A stretch of DNA of 64,000 nt, taken from Scatosoma sp045542595 (GTDB lineage: Bacteria > Bacillota > Clostridia > Christensenellales > Borkfalkiaceae). The notes under the pieces were generated by a model, which saw only the letters and a program-made list of their open reading frames with translations, did no database searches and had not been told where the DNA came from. Both the position numbers and the translations under genes were made by a program. The stretch lies in the NCBI GenBank assembly GCA_045542595.1, contig JAZQLI010000043.1, positions 24,820 through 88,819 on the forward strand, given 5' to 3'. Position 1 is the first letter of the stretch; the number at the start of each line of letters is the position of its first letter. Of the stretch, positions 24,840-34,239 are shown piece after piece.

Positions 24840-26198
24840 TTACAATAAGGTAATCATTAATTGAGATGCCAAAACAATTAAAATAAGCGCTATAGGATAG
24901 GTAGATGCGTAAGCCGAAGCTACGTCGTCCGTTTTTGCCGTAGAAATTAACGTACCAAGCGCAGGCGTACTGGTCATACCGCCCGTAATTGAGCCAAGAT
25001 TGTTGAGCAAAGGTAATTTTAAAACATATTTACCAAGGAAGAAACCTACTATCATAGGCACAACCGTCATAGCGACGCCCCCAAACAAGCCCCAAAGCAC
25101 CATACCGATACCTGCATCGGGCTTAGAAACTTCTTGTACCAAAGCCACACCGCCTTCAAAGCCTGCACCGAGCAAGAACAACGCTAAACCGAGTTCACGC
25201 ATTACCTTCAACGTCTTTTCGTTGACTTCTAACGAGAGTTTACCGATATGCCCAAAATGCCCAAATACCAAGCACATAATCAACACACCGCCCGTTGTAC
25301 CAAGCGAGAACGTAGGGCCTGCGTAGCCTGCACCCGTCAAAGGAATATTGATAGAACCAAGCAACAAGCCTGCAACGATAGCTAAAGCGAACGGCAAAAA
25401 ACCGAAATCTTCGCACTTAAAGTATTTAGAATAATCTCTTACTTCTTCTTGCGCGTCTAACTTCAAGAAATCGCGTTCCTTTTGCATATCCGCTTTCAAG
25501 AATTTCGGCATAAGTTGAACAAACAATACCACGCCAACTACACCAAACGGATATGCGATAGCGTGCCCGAGTGTAATTCTTGCCAAATTTTCCGTAGCTG
25601 CATCTTTTGCCGCAGAGAATCCTGGCGTAGACGTAAGCGCGCCCGATAAAACACCTGCCCAATATTCAGGACCATACGGCGTTATAAGCGAACATATAAC
25701 CGCAACAAGCGTACCCGAAAAGATAATGACAATACCAAGAACGATATACGTTTTAAAGTTTTTCGCCAAATTTTTGAAAAAGTTTGGACCGGCAATAAAG
25801 CCAACCGAACCAACGAACATTATTAAACCGATATTTTGAATAGGTCCTTTCAAATATTTAACGACGGTTTCGTCCGTACCCGACATATAAAACGAACCAA
25901 GCAACGGTACGTCTTCAAAATTAAGAGTACAAAGCCAACCGAGTAAAATAGCCACAAGGAATACCCCTGCCGTACCAAGCGAAACGCCTTTAATACTTAC
26001 GCCGCCAAGCAAATATCCAAGCGCCAAGATTAAAAACATCAACGTGAACATTACGAACGTCGTACTGAATTTAAACGTACTCTCCACGCCGTTTGCGTTA
26101 CTTGCGCTGATACCGCACCAAACACCGATAGCGGCAACTACTACGATAGCAATCGCAATCCAAAGCCATTTCAGGCTTTTCTTGTTAGAATTTTCCAC
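24840..26198 (-). CDS. AspT/YidE-family (AAE) transporter, putative dicarboxylate exporter
   Basis: A 452-residue membrane protein of the aspartate:alanine exchanger family, with about 11-12 helices and the duplicated signature GALTSTPGFSAA and GGMTSTPALGTL, one per half. A hydrophilic loop lies near residues 225-250; TrkA-C domains are absent. Known members include AspT and the succinate exporter SucE of Corynebacterium. It follows fumarate reductase in the same operon with a 49-bp gap, so export or exchange of succinate is the best guess. The start is GTG 26198 behind AAGGAG. Confidence 0.82.
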   Translation of the reverse strand: MENSNKKSLKWLWIAIAIVVVAAIGVWCGISASNANGVESTFKFSTTFVMFTLMFLILALGYLLGGVSIKGVSLGTAGVFLVAILLGWLCTLNFEDVPLLGSFYMSGTDETVVKYLKGPIQNIGLIMFVGSVGFIAGPNFFKNLAKNFKTYIVLGIVIIFSGTLVAVICSLITPYGPEYWAGVLSGALTSTPGFSAAKDAATENLARITLGHAIAYPFGVVGVVLFVQLMPKFLKADMQKERDFLKLDAQEEVRDYSKYFKCEDFGFLPFALAIVAGLLLGSINIPLTGAGYAGPTFSLGTTGGVLIMCLVFGHFGHIGKLSLEVNEKTLKVMRELGLALFLLGAGFEGGVALVQEVSKPDAGIGMVLWGLFGGVAMTVVPMIVGFFLGKYVLKLPLLNNLGSITGGMTSTPALGTLISTAKTDDVASAYASTYPIALILIVLASQLMITLL

Positions 26199-26247
26199 TT
26201 TTACTCCTTTACAACGGAACAGTCCGCCTTTTTATTTCATCATTCCC

Positions 26248-27852
26248 TTATTTATCTTTTCTTCTATAATCAGGCAAGAGTTTAGGCGAAACCACTTCAG
26301 AAGAAATTCCTGCGTCGGCAAGTTCTTTTTCAAACTCGTCTACGTGCGCAAGCGTGAGTTCTTTAAGTTCTACACTCTTATATTTTTCACCTGCTTGTTG
26401 ACCTGCGTTTCTACCGAATACGATAATATCAAGGAGCGAGTTGCCCATTAGTCTGTTCGTACCGTGAATACCGCCAACCGCTTCGCCTGCTACGTACAAG
26501 TTTTCAATGCACGTCATACCGTTTGCGCCGATATCAATACCGCCGTTTTGATAGTGCAACGTGGGATAAATAAGAATAGGTTCTTTACGGATATCAATAC
26601 CGTATTTACCGAACATACGGAGCATTGCAGGAATACGTTTTTCAATAGTCCCTTCGCCGTTCAAGATATCGATAAGCGGCGTATCCAGCCATACGCCTTC
26701 GCCGTCCGTCGTCTTAATACCGTTGCCGTTTGCTCTACATTCACGGATAATGGACGAAGCCGTAACGTCGCGCGTTTCCAACGAATAGACAAACGCTTCA
26801 CCGTTTTTATTAACAAGTTGTGCACCGAGCGAACGTACCTTTTCGGTAACGAGCGCACCGTAAATTTGCGTAGGTTCTGCTGCACCCGTAGGGTGATATT
26901 GCAACGTTTCGGGATAGAGAAGTTTTGCGCCTGCTCTATACGCCAAAACAAGACCGTCTGCCGTTGCACCGTAGTGGTTGGACGTAGGGAAGCCTTGATA
27001 GTGCAGTCTACCTGCGCCGCCCGTTGCGATAACTACCGTCTTCGCGCGCGCCACAAGGATTTCTTTCGTTTCCATATTCATCAACACCGCGCCGGCAATT
27101 TTGCCTTCTACGTCTTTGATGAGTTCGATAGCCGAAGTGAAATCTACTACCGTGATACCGCGGTTGAATACTTCGTCGCGGAGCGTACGCATAATTTCCG
27201 AACCGGAATAATCGCGGCAGGCGTGCATACGTTTTCTCGACGTACCGCCACCGTGGGTGGTAACCATCGTTCCGTCCGGTTCTTTATCGAACATAACGCC
27301 GAGGTTATTCAGCCACAAAATTGCTTCGGGGGCTTCGTTTACAAGCTTATATAAAAGTTCAGGCTTGTTTTTAAAGTGTCCACCGCCGAGTGCGTCTAAA
27401 TAGTGCGTAGCAGGGCTATCGTTGGGCTTATCCGCCGCTTGAATACCGCCTTCCGCCATCGCCGTGTTTGCATCGCCCAAACGGAGTTTGGTAACAATCA
27501 TAACGTTTGCGCCGCGTTCGTTGGCTTCGATTGCCGCCGAAGAACCTGCGCCACCGCCGCCGATAACGAGTACGTCTACGTCGTAATCGGGCTTGGTAAG
27601 GTCGATATCCATATGAAGCACACGGGAATGGCCTTGTAATAATTCGGCAAGTTCGTGTAAAACCTTACCGCCTTTATTTTTCCCTACTTTCAATTCTTCA
27701 TACGCAGAAGTGATATAATCGGGGTGAAATTCTGCTAAAACGGCATCTTTTTCTTCCGCCGTCATTCTTTCGTGAAGCTTTTCGATACGGGAAGCACGCG
27801 TTGCTTCTACTTTTTTCATAGATTGTAATTGTTCATCAGTATAATGATACAT
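26248..27852 (-). CDS. Fumarate reductase/succinate dehydrogenase-type flavoprotein subunit
   Basis: A 534-residue flavoprotein: FAD motif VIGGGGAG (96-103), substrate and catalytic regions TTHGGGTSRKRMH, YHPTG, TEKVRS (Arg340), LHY (His433) and GTNRLMGNSLLD (Arg467), which align with the catalytic Arg/His residues of FrdA. In the segment DANTAMAEGG (127-136) Asn129 stands where the FAD-linking His of E. coli FrdA (His44) would be, so FAD is probably not covalently bound. An 80-residue N-terminal extension is unusual. No membrane anchor gene is nearby. Gene order on both sides (FrdB-like, exporter) suggests fumarate to succinate reduction. Confidence 0.87.
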   Translation of the reverse strand: MYHYTDEQLQSMKKVEATRASRIEKLHERMTAEEKDAVLAEFHPDYITSAYEELKVGKNKGGKVLHELAELLQGHSRVLHMDIDLTKPDYDVDVLVIGGGGAGSSAAIEANERGANVMIVTKLRLGDANTAMAEGGIQAADKPNDSPATHYLDALGGGHFKNKPELLYKLVNEAPEAILWLNNLGVMFDKEPDGTMVTTHGGGTSRKRMHACRDYSGSEIMRTLRDEVFNRGITVVDFTSAIELIKDVEGKIAGAVLMNMETKEILVARAKTVVIATGGAGRLHYQGFPTSNHYGATADGLVLAYRAGAKLLYPETLQYHPTGAAEPTQIYGALVTEKVRSLGAQLVNKNGEAFVYSLETRDVTASSIIRECRANGNGIKTTDGEGVWLDTPLIDILNGEGTIEKRIPAMLRMFGKYGIDIRKEPILIYPTLHYQNGGIDIGANGMTCIENLYVAGEAVGGIHGTNRLMGNSLLDIIVFGRNAGQQAGEKYKSVELKELTLAHVDEFEKELADAGISSEVVSPKLLPDYRRKDK

Positions 27853-27863
27853 AACGCGTCTCC

Positions 27864-28538
27864 TTATTTCTCAATTTCTCTATGGTTATAGAGATTTTTT
27901 TGTTCTTCTAAAGGCGTATTCATAATCGCTTCCAGCGCCGCCTTGCAATCCCCTGCGTCAATTTCCGCTACGCGGTTGATAAGGTGCTCCGTTTTGGGTG
28001 CAAGATATTTACCCGTTAAACGACGCGTCAAAAGTGCCACTTGGGGATGGGAAATACCAGCAGGACAACGGGAAGAACATACGCCGCACATTACGCAGTC
28101 GAAACTCTCTTCTGCCGCTTTTTCGTATTCACCACGTTGCGCGTATGCAATGTACTGCATAACGTTAAGCTCTTGTGTGCAACTCTTGGTGCAGGCATTA
28201 CAACCGATACATGCGTAAATTTCGGGATACAACTGCATCATAATTTGTTGCGTGGGTTTGATTTCGTTGATATCATACACTTGTTTTACCAAAGGGAAGA
28301 AAGGCAACGTCGCTACGTACATACCTTCTTCTACCTGTTGTTGACAAGCAAGACAGGTTTTTAATTCTTGTTGACCTTTGATTCGATAAATGGTAGCGCA
28401 AGCACCGCAAAATCCGTTTCTGCAACCGCAGCCGCGAACAAGCTGATAGCCTGCGTATTCCATTGCTTTCATAATCGTTAAACTTTCCGGAACTTGATAG
28501 CGTTTACCGAAAAGAAATACGTTTACCATTTTTTCCAT
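27864..28538 (-). CDS. Iron-sulfur partner of the fumarate reductase
   Basis: A 224-residue electron-transfer subunit. The N-terminal ferredoxin-like domain has Cys at 37, 39, 44, 47 and 62 (GCGCRNGFCGAC). Two [4Fe-4S] motifs follow: C110/113/116/120 (CIGCNACTKSC) and C148/151/154/158 (CVMCGVCSSRCP). Standard SdhB/FrdB has a [3Fe-4S] cluster as the last centre, which contacts quinone; here the third motif is a full four-Cys ferredoxin type, fitting a soluble enzyme that takes electrons from another protein. It lies 11 bp before the flavoprotein gene. Confidence 0.82.
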   Translation of the reverse strand: MEKMVNVFLFGKRYQVPESLTIMKAMEYAGYQLVRGCGCRNGFCGACATIYRIKGQQELKTCLACQQQVEEGMYVATLPFFPLVKQVYDINEIKPTQQIMMQLYPEIYACIGCNACTKSCTQELNVMQYIAYAQRGEYEKAAEESFDCVMCGVCSSRCPAGISHPQVALLTRRLTGKYLAPKTEHLINRVAEIDAGDCKAALEAIMNTPLEEQKNLYNHREIEK

Positions 28539-28550
28539 TGTATTCTCTCC

Positions 28551-29378
28551 TTAATACTCATCGGGAAGTTCGTCAAGTTCGGTCATTCTAAATACAGGAC
28601 CGTCTTTACATACGAATTTATCCCCTACGTTACATCTACCGCATTTACCAACGCCGCATTTCATACGAAGTTCTAACGTCGTATACACGCGCGATTTATC
28701 GAAACCGAGTTCTAAAAGCCCTGCAAGCGTGAATTTAATCATAATAGGCGGACCGCAAAGTACTGCCGTCATATTCGGATTCAAATTCAGCTCTTTGACG
28801 TAGGCAGGTACGAAACCAACGTGTCCGTCCCAACCGTCTTGGGGGCGGTCAATCGTAAGATAAACTTCGATATTTTCTTCGTTCATCCACTCCGTTTTAA
28901 TTTCGTCGATATCTACTAAATCGTCTTTACTTCTCGCGCCGTATACGATAACCACTTTACCGTAATTTTGACGGTAATGGCGAACGTAATTGATAACGCT
29001 ACGCAAAGGCGCAAGACCGATACCGCCTGCAATAAACAACAAATCTTTACCCTTAAAATCTTCTTCTACGGGAAAATTTTTGCCGTAAGGTCCGCGGACG
29101 GTAATTTGTTGTCCCACTTCCATAGCGTGGATAACTTCCGTAACGCAACCGCATTTTTTAATGGAGAATTCCATATATTCTTCGTTGGTAGGCGACGACG
29201 TGATAGAGAACATACATTCCCCAACGCCAGGTACGGACACCATTGCACATTGACCAGGCATATGTTTAAAGAGTTTTTTACCGTCAGTACCTACTACGCG
29301 GAAAGTTTTAACGTCGGGCGTATCCTTTCTGATATCGGTAATTACGCCAATTTTCGGAATGAGAGTTTCTTCAATCAT
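28551..29378 (-). CDS. FlxA-like FAD/NAD(P)H-binding electron-transfer subunit
   Basis: A 275-residue ferredoxin-reductase-type protein: FAD-binding barrel (MPGQCAMVSVPG, FSITSSP), NAD-binding domain (LLFIAGGIGLAPLRS, YGARSKDDL, CGPPIMI) and a C-terminal [2Fe-2S] site (MKCGVGKCGRCNVG plus a later Cys) as in PyrK and hydrogenase gamma subunits. In FlxABCD-HdrABC of Desulfovibrio the matching FlxA is the NADH-oxidising entry point. Its ATG overlaps the end of the next subunit by 8 bp. Confidence 0.85.
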   Translation of the reverse strand: MIEETLIPKIGVITDIRKDTPDVKTFRVVGTDGKKLFKHMPGQCAMVSVPGVGECMFSITSSPTNEEYMEFSIKKCGCVTEVIHAMEVGQQITVRGPYGKNFPVEEDFKGKDLLFIAGGIGLAPLRSVINYVRHYRQNYGKVVIVYGARSKDDLVDIDEIKTEWMNEENIEVYLTIDRPQDGWDGHVGFVPAYVKELNLNPNMTAVLCGPPIMIKFTLAGLLELGFDKSRVYTTLELRMKCGVGKCGRCNVGDKFVCKDGPVFRMTELDELPDEY

Positions 29379-30405
29379 TATCTTTTCCTCCCAAAGTTTT
29401 AATTACTTTCACGATATTCAAGCGTTGCGGACATTTATTTACGCAACGACCGCAACCCACGCAAGAATACAATCCGTCGTTTTGGGAAGGATAGTACACA
29501 AGCTTGTGCATAAAGCGTTGACGGTATCTTTGCATTTGCGTCGTACGGCTATTTCCGTGCGCCATCAACGTGAAATCGGAATACATACAGGAATCCCAAC
29601 AACGGTAACGGATAACTCCTTCGTGCGTTTTAAAATCGCGAATGTCAAAACATTGACAGGTAGGACAAACAAACGTACACGTACCGCAACCAAGGCAAGC
29701 TTCACTGAGTTCTTCCCATTCGGGTGCGTCGAACAATTCGTTGAGATTTTCAGGCTTAAAGCGCGACAAATCGAGATTTGCAAACGGCAATTTTTCCATA
29801 ACCGTTTTCGTCTTTTCTTGCTGCGCGGCAACTTCTGTTTCACCGCCGTTTACAAACATATCCGCAACGAGCGCGGTAAGCGCTTCGCCTTTTTCGGTAT
29901 TTGCTTGCCAATATAAATATTCGTTATCAAGCCAAGTGGTAACGTCCCCTTTCGGAGCGGTAGCATCAATACCGAACACGTTACAAAAACAGCTTTCTTC
30001 GGGTTTAGAGCAAGCCAACGTAACGATGGTACAAGCTTCTCTTCTCGATTGATAATAAGTATCTACAGGGTCGGCAAGGAATACTTTATCAAGCACTTCA
30101 ATCGCCTTATAATCGCAAGCCTTAACGCCGAAAACAACAAAAGGTTTGTCGCTTTTATCGTCGCGAACGTCGATAATTTCAATATTTTTACCTTCCGTTT
30201 TGAACTTCATCATATTTTCCGTTTGCGGAAAGAATGCGTTCTTGGGAGATTTTACCGTTTTTAAAGTTTCCAACGATACTTCTTTGCCTTCGCCCCAAAC
30301 GTGATAATTGACTTCACCGCCCTTTTTGATGGGAATGAAAAGTCCTTGCGATTCAGCAATTTTGGCATATAAATCGTTTAATCTTTCTTTTGCAATTTTT
30401 AACAT
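29371..30405 (-). CDS. FlxB-like iron-sulfur subunit
   Basis: A 344-residue protein of the 4Fe-4S dicluster, hydrogenase/sulfur-reductase beta type. Cys motifs: CLGCGTCTFVCPTCQC around 235-250 and CVGCGRCVNKCP near 320, plus an N-terminal domain with GVKACDYKAIEVLD typical of this family. It should carry electrons between the FlxA-like and HdrA-like subunits. The start codon overlaps the stop of the upstream gene by 1 bp (TAATG). Confidence 0.82.
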   Translation of the reverse strand: MLKIAKERLNDLYAKIAESQGLFIPIKKGGEVNYHVWGEGKEVSLETLKTVKSPKNAFFPQTENMMKFKTEGKNIEIIDVRDDKSDKPFVVFGVKACDYKAIEVLDKVFLADPVDTYYQSRREACTIVTLACSKPEESCFCNVFGIDATAPKGDVTTWLDNEYLYWQANTEKGEALTALVADMFVNGGETEVAAQQEKTKTVMEKLPFANLDLSRFKPENLNELFDAPEWEELSEACLGCGTCTFVCPTCQCFDIRDFKTHEGVIRYRCWDSCMYSDFTLMAHGNSRTTQMQRYRQRFMHKLVYYPSQNDGLYSCVGCGRCVNKCPQRLNIVKVIKTLGGKDND

Positions 30406-31382
30406 TATTTCGCCTCCCCTTTAAACACGTCGTTGGGTTCGGTATCGCTTTCCGTATACGACGTAAGCGGCGTTTTGCCTTCCGCCGTTTCGCCAGCTTG
30501 ATATTCGCCGTAGAAACCGTCGATATCTTTAATGAATTTTCTATTCAATAAATGCAAGGGAATGTTTTGCGGACATACGCGCGAGCATTCGCCGCAATCG
30601 GTACAACGTCCCGATACGTGGAATGCACGAATGATATGGAACAACTGTTCTTCAAATTTATCGTCGTTCGCTTTCGCCGCAATACCCGAAGCAGGATTAT
30701 CAAATACGCATTTTACGCAAGAACAAGCGGGGCATACGTTTCTACAAGCGTTACAGCGGATACATTTTTGAAGTTGTTCTCTCCAAAACGCAAAACGCTC
30801 GTCAGGCGTCATCGCTTCCAATTTCTCTACTTCCGTAAAACGGTTTACGTCTTTTACAGGACGTTCGTGAAGAATAATTTCTTCGTCGTTTACTTGATGC
30901 GTTTTATTGCAAACGGCGCATTTGCTAAGCAATACGTCCGCTTTATTAAGTACCGTTTCTCCGTCGAAAGAAAGCACTTTTACGTTCTCTTCGGTAACTT
31001 CTACGCCTAAAACGCCGGATACGCCACTCGCTTTTATTTTTTCAACGTCTAATTTCCCTAAACATTCGATAGCGATTACGTATACGTTTTCGCGGTTGAT
31101 GCGGTGTTCTTTAACGAGTTGATTAAAGCTATACGTATCACAGGGCTTTAAAAATACCGCTGTTTTGCCTTCTTTTTTACTCATTTGAATGAGATATTTG
31201 GAAAGATTTGCACCGCAAAAATAATCGTATACAAAATCGTTTAATTCCTCTACCGTTTCAAAGGATGCAGGAGAAGGGTCGAAACAAAAATCCCCTTTCT
31301 TCCAACCGATAACGCGAGCCACTTCGCCGCTTTCCAAAAGTGCTTTTGCACGCTCTTTCATTTTCAATTCTACTTCACGCAT
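30405..31382 (-). CDS. FlxC-like iron-sulfur subunit
   Basis: A 325-residue 4Fe-4S protein with a coenzyme F420 hydrogenase beta-like N-terminal part (LKPCDTYSFNQLVKEH) and two ferredoxin motifs, CIRCNACRNVCPACSC near 215 and CTDCGECSRVCP near 263, plus CAVCNKTH at about 157. It corresponds to FlxC in the FlxABCD arrangement. ATG 31382 follows GGAGGGCG. The tail is hydrophilic and acidic. Confidence 0.8.
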   Translation of the reverse strand: MREVELKMKERAKALLESGEVARVIGWKKGDFCFDPSPASFETVEELNDFVYDYFCGANLSKYLIQMSKKEGKTAVFLKPCDTYSFNQLVKEHRINRENVYVIAIECLGKLDVEKIKASGVSGVLGVEVTEENVKVLSFDGETVLNKADVLLSKCAVCNKTHQVNDEEIILHERPVKDVNRFTEVEKLEAMTPDERFAFWREQLQKCIRCNACRNVCPACSCVKCVFDNPASGIAAKANDDKFEEQLFHIIRAFHVSGRCTDCGECSRVCPQNIPLHLLNRKFIKDIDGFYGEYQAGETAEGKTPLTSYTESDTEPNDVFKGEAK

Positions 31383-31383
31383 C

Positions 31384-31839
31384 TTATTCGCCCTCCTTTA
31401 CACGCAAGTCGGTAAGGCGTTTATTTTCGCCAAGCTCCGTTACGGTTTTAACGAAATCGTTCATAACCGCCGAGAAACGTGCGCCTTCTGCCGCGGATAC
31501 CCATTCTAAACGGGTACGTTCTTTTTCAATGCCCATATAATTAAGGAAACTGAACAACAGCGCCATTCTTCTTCTCGTATAATAGTTACCCGTTACGTAA
31601 TGGCAATCGCCAGGGTGGCAACCGCATAAAATAACGCCGTCAGCGCCTTGTTGAAAGGCTTTCAATACGAAAGAAGGATTTACGCGACAAGAACAAGGTA
31701 CGCGAATAATTTTTACGTTTGCAGGATACGTTAAACGGCTTGAACCTGCAAGGTCTGCACCGGCATACGAACACCAGTTGCAACAAAAAGCAACGATATT
31801 AGGCACAAATTCTTTCTTTTCCGTGGTTACTTCTTGCAT
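31384..31839 (-). CDS. MvhD/FlxD-like [2Fe-2S] subunit
   Basis: A 151-residue protein of the MvhD family, the adaptor that links an electron-donating module to HdrA. Cysteines at 19, 20, 23, 49, 51, 72, 74 and 79 (FCCNWCSY, PCSCRV, CGCHPGDCHY) match the family. It starts 13 bp inside the end of hdrA and is followed by the FlxC-like gene after one base, implying tight stoichiometry. Confidence 0.88.
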   Translation of the reverse strand: MQEVTTEKKEFVPNIVAFCCNWCSYAGADLAGSSRLTYPANVKIIRVPCSCRVNPSFVLKAFQQGADGVILCGCHPGDCHYVTGNYYTRRRMALLFSFLNYMGIEKERTRLEWVSAAEGARFSAVMNDFVKTVTELGENKRLTDLRVKEGE

Positions 31840-33818
31840 ATTGCTTCCACCTCCGACATAATTTGCTTGGAGCTAAATCCTTTCAAGTCCATCGCGCCCG
31901 AAGGACAGGTTACCGTACAAGCACCACAGCCTTGACAAACCGCAGGGTTAACGGATGCCACGCGGCGTACTTCCGTTTTACCACCACCAAGGCGGAATTC
32001 CTTATCCACGTACGTAATTGCACCGTATGCACACACGTTAGCGCATTGACTACAGCCGTTACACATCATTTCGTCAGGAGTAGCTACGCAAGGATTTGTT
32101 TTTAATTTATCTTTTACGAGCAAACCGATAACCTTAGCCGCACAAGCCGAAGCTTGCGATACCGTTTCGGGAATATCTTTCGGGCCTTGACATACGCCTG
32201 CAAGATATACGCCTGCCGTAGGACTTTCTACGGGACGGAGCTTTGCATGCGATTCCGTTAAGAAGTTGTTCGTGTCGATACTTGCCGTCAAAAGAGTGGC
32301 AACCTTTCTAACCGAAGGTTCGGGTTCGATAGCCGCTGCTAAAACGACAAGGTCAGATTCGATAGTGATTTGTTCGTTATCAATAAGGTTAGAACCTTGC
32401 ACCATCAATTTGCCGTTTTCGTTGTATACTTTTCCTACCATACCCTTGATATAGTCAACGCCGTATTGTTCTACCGCGCGACGGAAGAATTCGTCATAGT
32501 TTTTACCGGGAGTACGTACGTCGATATAGAATACGTGTACTTCCGTATCAGGATATTTTTCACGGATAAGCATAGCGTGTTTTGCCGTATACATACAGCA
32601 AATTTTCGAGCAATACGGTTTACCGCAACCGCTGGTATCACGCGAACCTACGCATTGAATAAAGGTAATTACCTTCGGGTGTTCGCCGTCGGAAGGACGC
32701 AACAACACGCCGTTTGTAGGGCCTGCCGCGTTCATTAAACGTTCTAATTCTAAAGAAGTAATTACGTCTTTATTATCGTTATAACCGTATTCGTTAAATG
32801 CGTCTAATTGAATAGGTTTAAAGCCCGTCGCAACGACGATAGCACCGTATTGACGTTCGATAAACGTATCTTTTTGTTCGTAGTCGATAGCGCCAACACC
32901 GCAGAATTTTTGACAAATTCCGCATTTACCCGTCTTTAATTTAATACATTGTTCGGGGTCGATTACCGCCACGTTGGGAATGGCTTGTGCAAACGGAATG
33001 TAAATAGCCGGACGGTTGTTTAAATCCATATTGAATGCATTTAAACCCTTTTTGGACGGACATTTTTCCATACATATTTTACAACCCGTACACTTCGTTT
33101 CGTCTACAAAACGTGCTTTACGACGGATTTTTACGTTGAAATTACCCACGAACCCTTTCACGTCTTCCACTTCGGAATAGGAAAGAATATCAATTTTTTC
33201 GTGCTGTGCGCAATCTACCATTTTAGGCGTGAGAATACAAGCGGAACAATCGAGCGTGGGGAAAGTTTTGTCGAGCTGCGCCATTCTACCGCCTATCGTC
33301 GCGTTCTTTTCCACGATATCCACTTCAAAGCCTGCGTCCGCAATGTCGAGTGCAGCTTGAATACCCGCAATACCGCCGCCGATGACAAGCGCGCGTTTTA
33401 TTACGGGGCTTTCCCCTGCCGACAAGGGAGCATTGAGTTTTACTTTTGCAATTGCTGTACGAACGAGAATAATCGCCTTTTCGGTTGCTTCGTCCATATC
33501 TTTATGTATCCAAGAACAATGTTCGCGGATATTTGCAATTTCTACCATATAAGGGTTCAACCCTGCTGCTTCCGCCGCTTTACGGAAAGTAGCTTCGTGC
33601 ATTCTGGGCGAACAAGCACCTACGACGATACCCGTCAAATTGTGCTCTTTTATCGCTTGCTTTATCAACTGTTGTCCGTTTTCCGAACACATATATTGAT
33701 AGTTCGCGGAAAATACTACGCCCGGTTCTGCTTTAATCGTTTCAGCAACTTTTACAACGTCTACCGTCGCCGCAATATTACTGCCGCACCAACAAATAAA
33801 AACACCTATTCTTTGCAT
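31827..33818 (-). CDS. hdrA: Heterodisulfide reductase subunit A-like flavoprotein (bifurcating subunit)
   Basis: A 663-residue HdrA. N-terminal Cys-rich segment (FICWCGSN), thioredoxin-reductase-like FAD domain with VIGGGIAG (145-152), inserted ferredoxin motifs CTGCKICMEKCP and CGICQKFCG, the conserved CVGSRD...YCSKICC region, and a C-terminal two-cluster ferredoxin domain (CNGCSQCANVC, CQGCGACTVTCP). In methanogen and Desulfovibrio complexes the HdrA flavin is the electron-bifurcating centre that delivers electrons to ferredoxin and to HdrBC. Its end overlaps the mvhD/flxD-like gene. Confidence 0.92.
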   Translation of the reverse strand: MQRIGVFICWCGSNIAATVDVVKVAETIKAEPGVVFSANYQYMCSENGQQLIKQAIKEHNLTGIVVGACSPRMHEATFRKAAEAAGLNPYMVEIANIREHCSWIHKDMDEATEKAIILVRTAIAKVKLNAPLSAGESPVIKRALVIGGGIAGIQAALDIADAGFEVDIVEKNATIGGRMAQLDKTFPTLDCSACILTPKMVDCAQHEKIDILSYSEVEDVKGFVGNFNVKIRRKARFVDETKCTGCKICMEKCPSKKGLNAFNMDLNNRPAIYIPFAQAIPNVAVIDPEQCIKLKTGKCGICQKFCGVGAIDYEQKDTFIERQYGAIVVATGFKPIQLDAFNEYGYNDNKDVITSLELERLMNAAGPTNGVLLRPSDGEHPKVITFIQCVGSRDTSGCGKPYCSKICCMYTAKHAMLIREKYPDTEVHVFYIDVRTPGKNYDEFFRRAVEQYGVDYIKGMVGKVYNENGKLMVQGSNLIDNEQITIESDLVVLAAAIEPEPSVRKVATLLTASIDTNNFLTESHAKLRPVESPTAGVYLAGVCQGPKDIPETVSQASACAAKVIGLLVKDKLKTNPCVATPDEMMCNGCSQCANVCAYGAITYVDKEFRLGGGKTEVRRVASVNPAVCQGCGACTVTCPSGAMDLKGFSSKQIMSEVEAICKK

Positions 33819-33852
33819 TTTATTTACTCTCTTTCTTTAGATTTTTTTACAA

Positions 33853-34239
33853 TTATTTATTATACTTTCTATATGCGCTTACCAAAAGCTGTTGGGGAAT
33901 GAATTCGTCTACGATAGGCGGAATATCTTCCGCTTTTAATCCGTTTGCGCCTTGTGCACGCACTACCGTATCTCTCACGGCTTCCACTACCGCCGCAGGA
34001 GCAACGCCGCGCGGACAACGCTCTACGCAAGCCATACACGAAAGACAGTTCCAAATTGCCTTACAGTTTAACAGCTCGTCTATCTTACCTTTTGCGAGCA
34101 TGGAAACGAATTGATGCGGTTTCACGTCCATATCTTTAAACGCAGGACAACGCCCCGAACATTTACCGCATTTCATACATTTTCTAACGTCCGTACCTGA
34201 AAGCCTGTTTAAATTTTCAATGCGTTCTTCTTTCGTCAT
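33853..34239 (-). CDS. hdrC: Heterodisulfide reductase subunit C-like
   Basis: A 128-residue ferredoxin-type subunit with two [4Fe-4S] motifs, CMKCGKCSGRCP near 21 and CLSCMACVERCP near 69, the normal HdrC arrangement that wires HdrA to HdrB. Its ATG overlaps the hdrB stop (ATGA, 4 bp). The gene order hdrB-hdrC-hdrA is compact. Confidence 0.9.
   Translation of the reverse strand: MTKEERIENLNRLSGTDVRKCMKCGKCSGRCPAFKDMDVKPHQFVSMLAKGKIDELLNCKAIWNCLSCMACVERCPRGVAPAAVVEAVRDTVVRAQGANGLKAEDIPPIVDEFIPQQLLVSAYRKYNK

Noticed and set aside
26464..27354. 296-codon plus-strand frame opposite the fumarate reductase flavoprotein
   Set aside because: A shadow caused by codon bias; the minus-strand gene shows all catalytic motifs and the shadow shows none.
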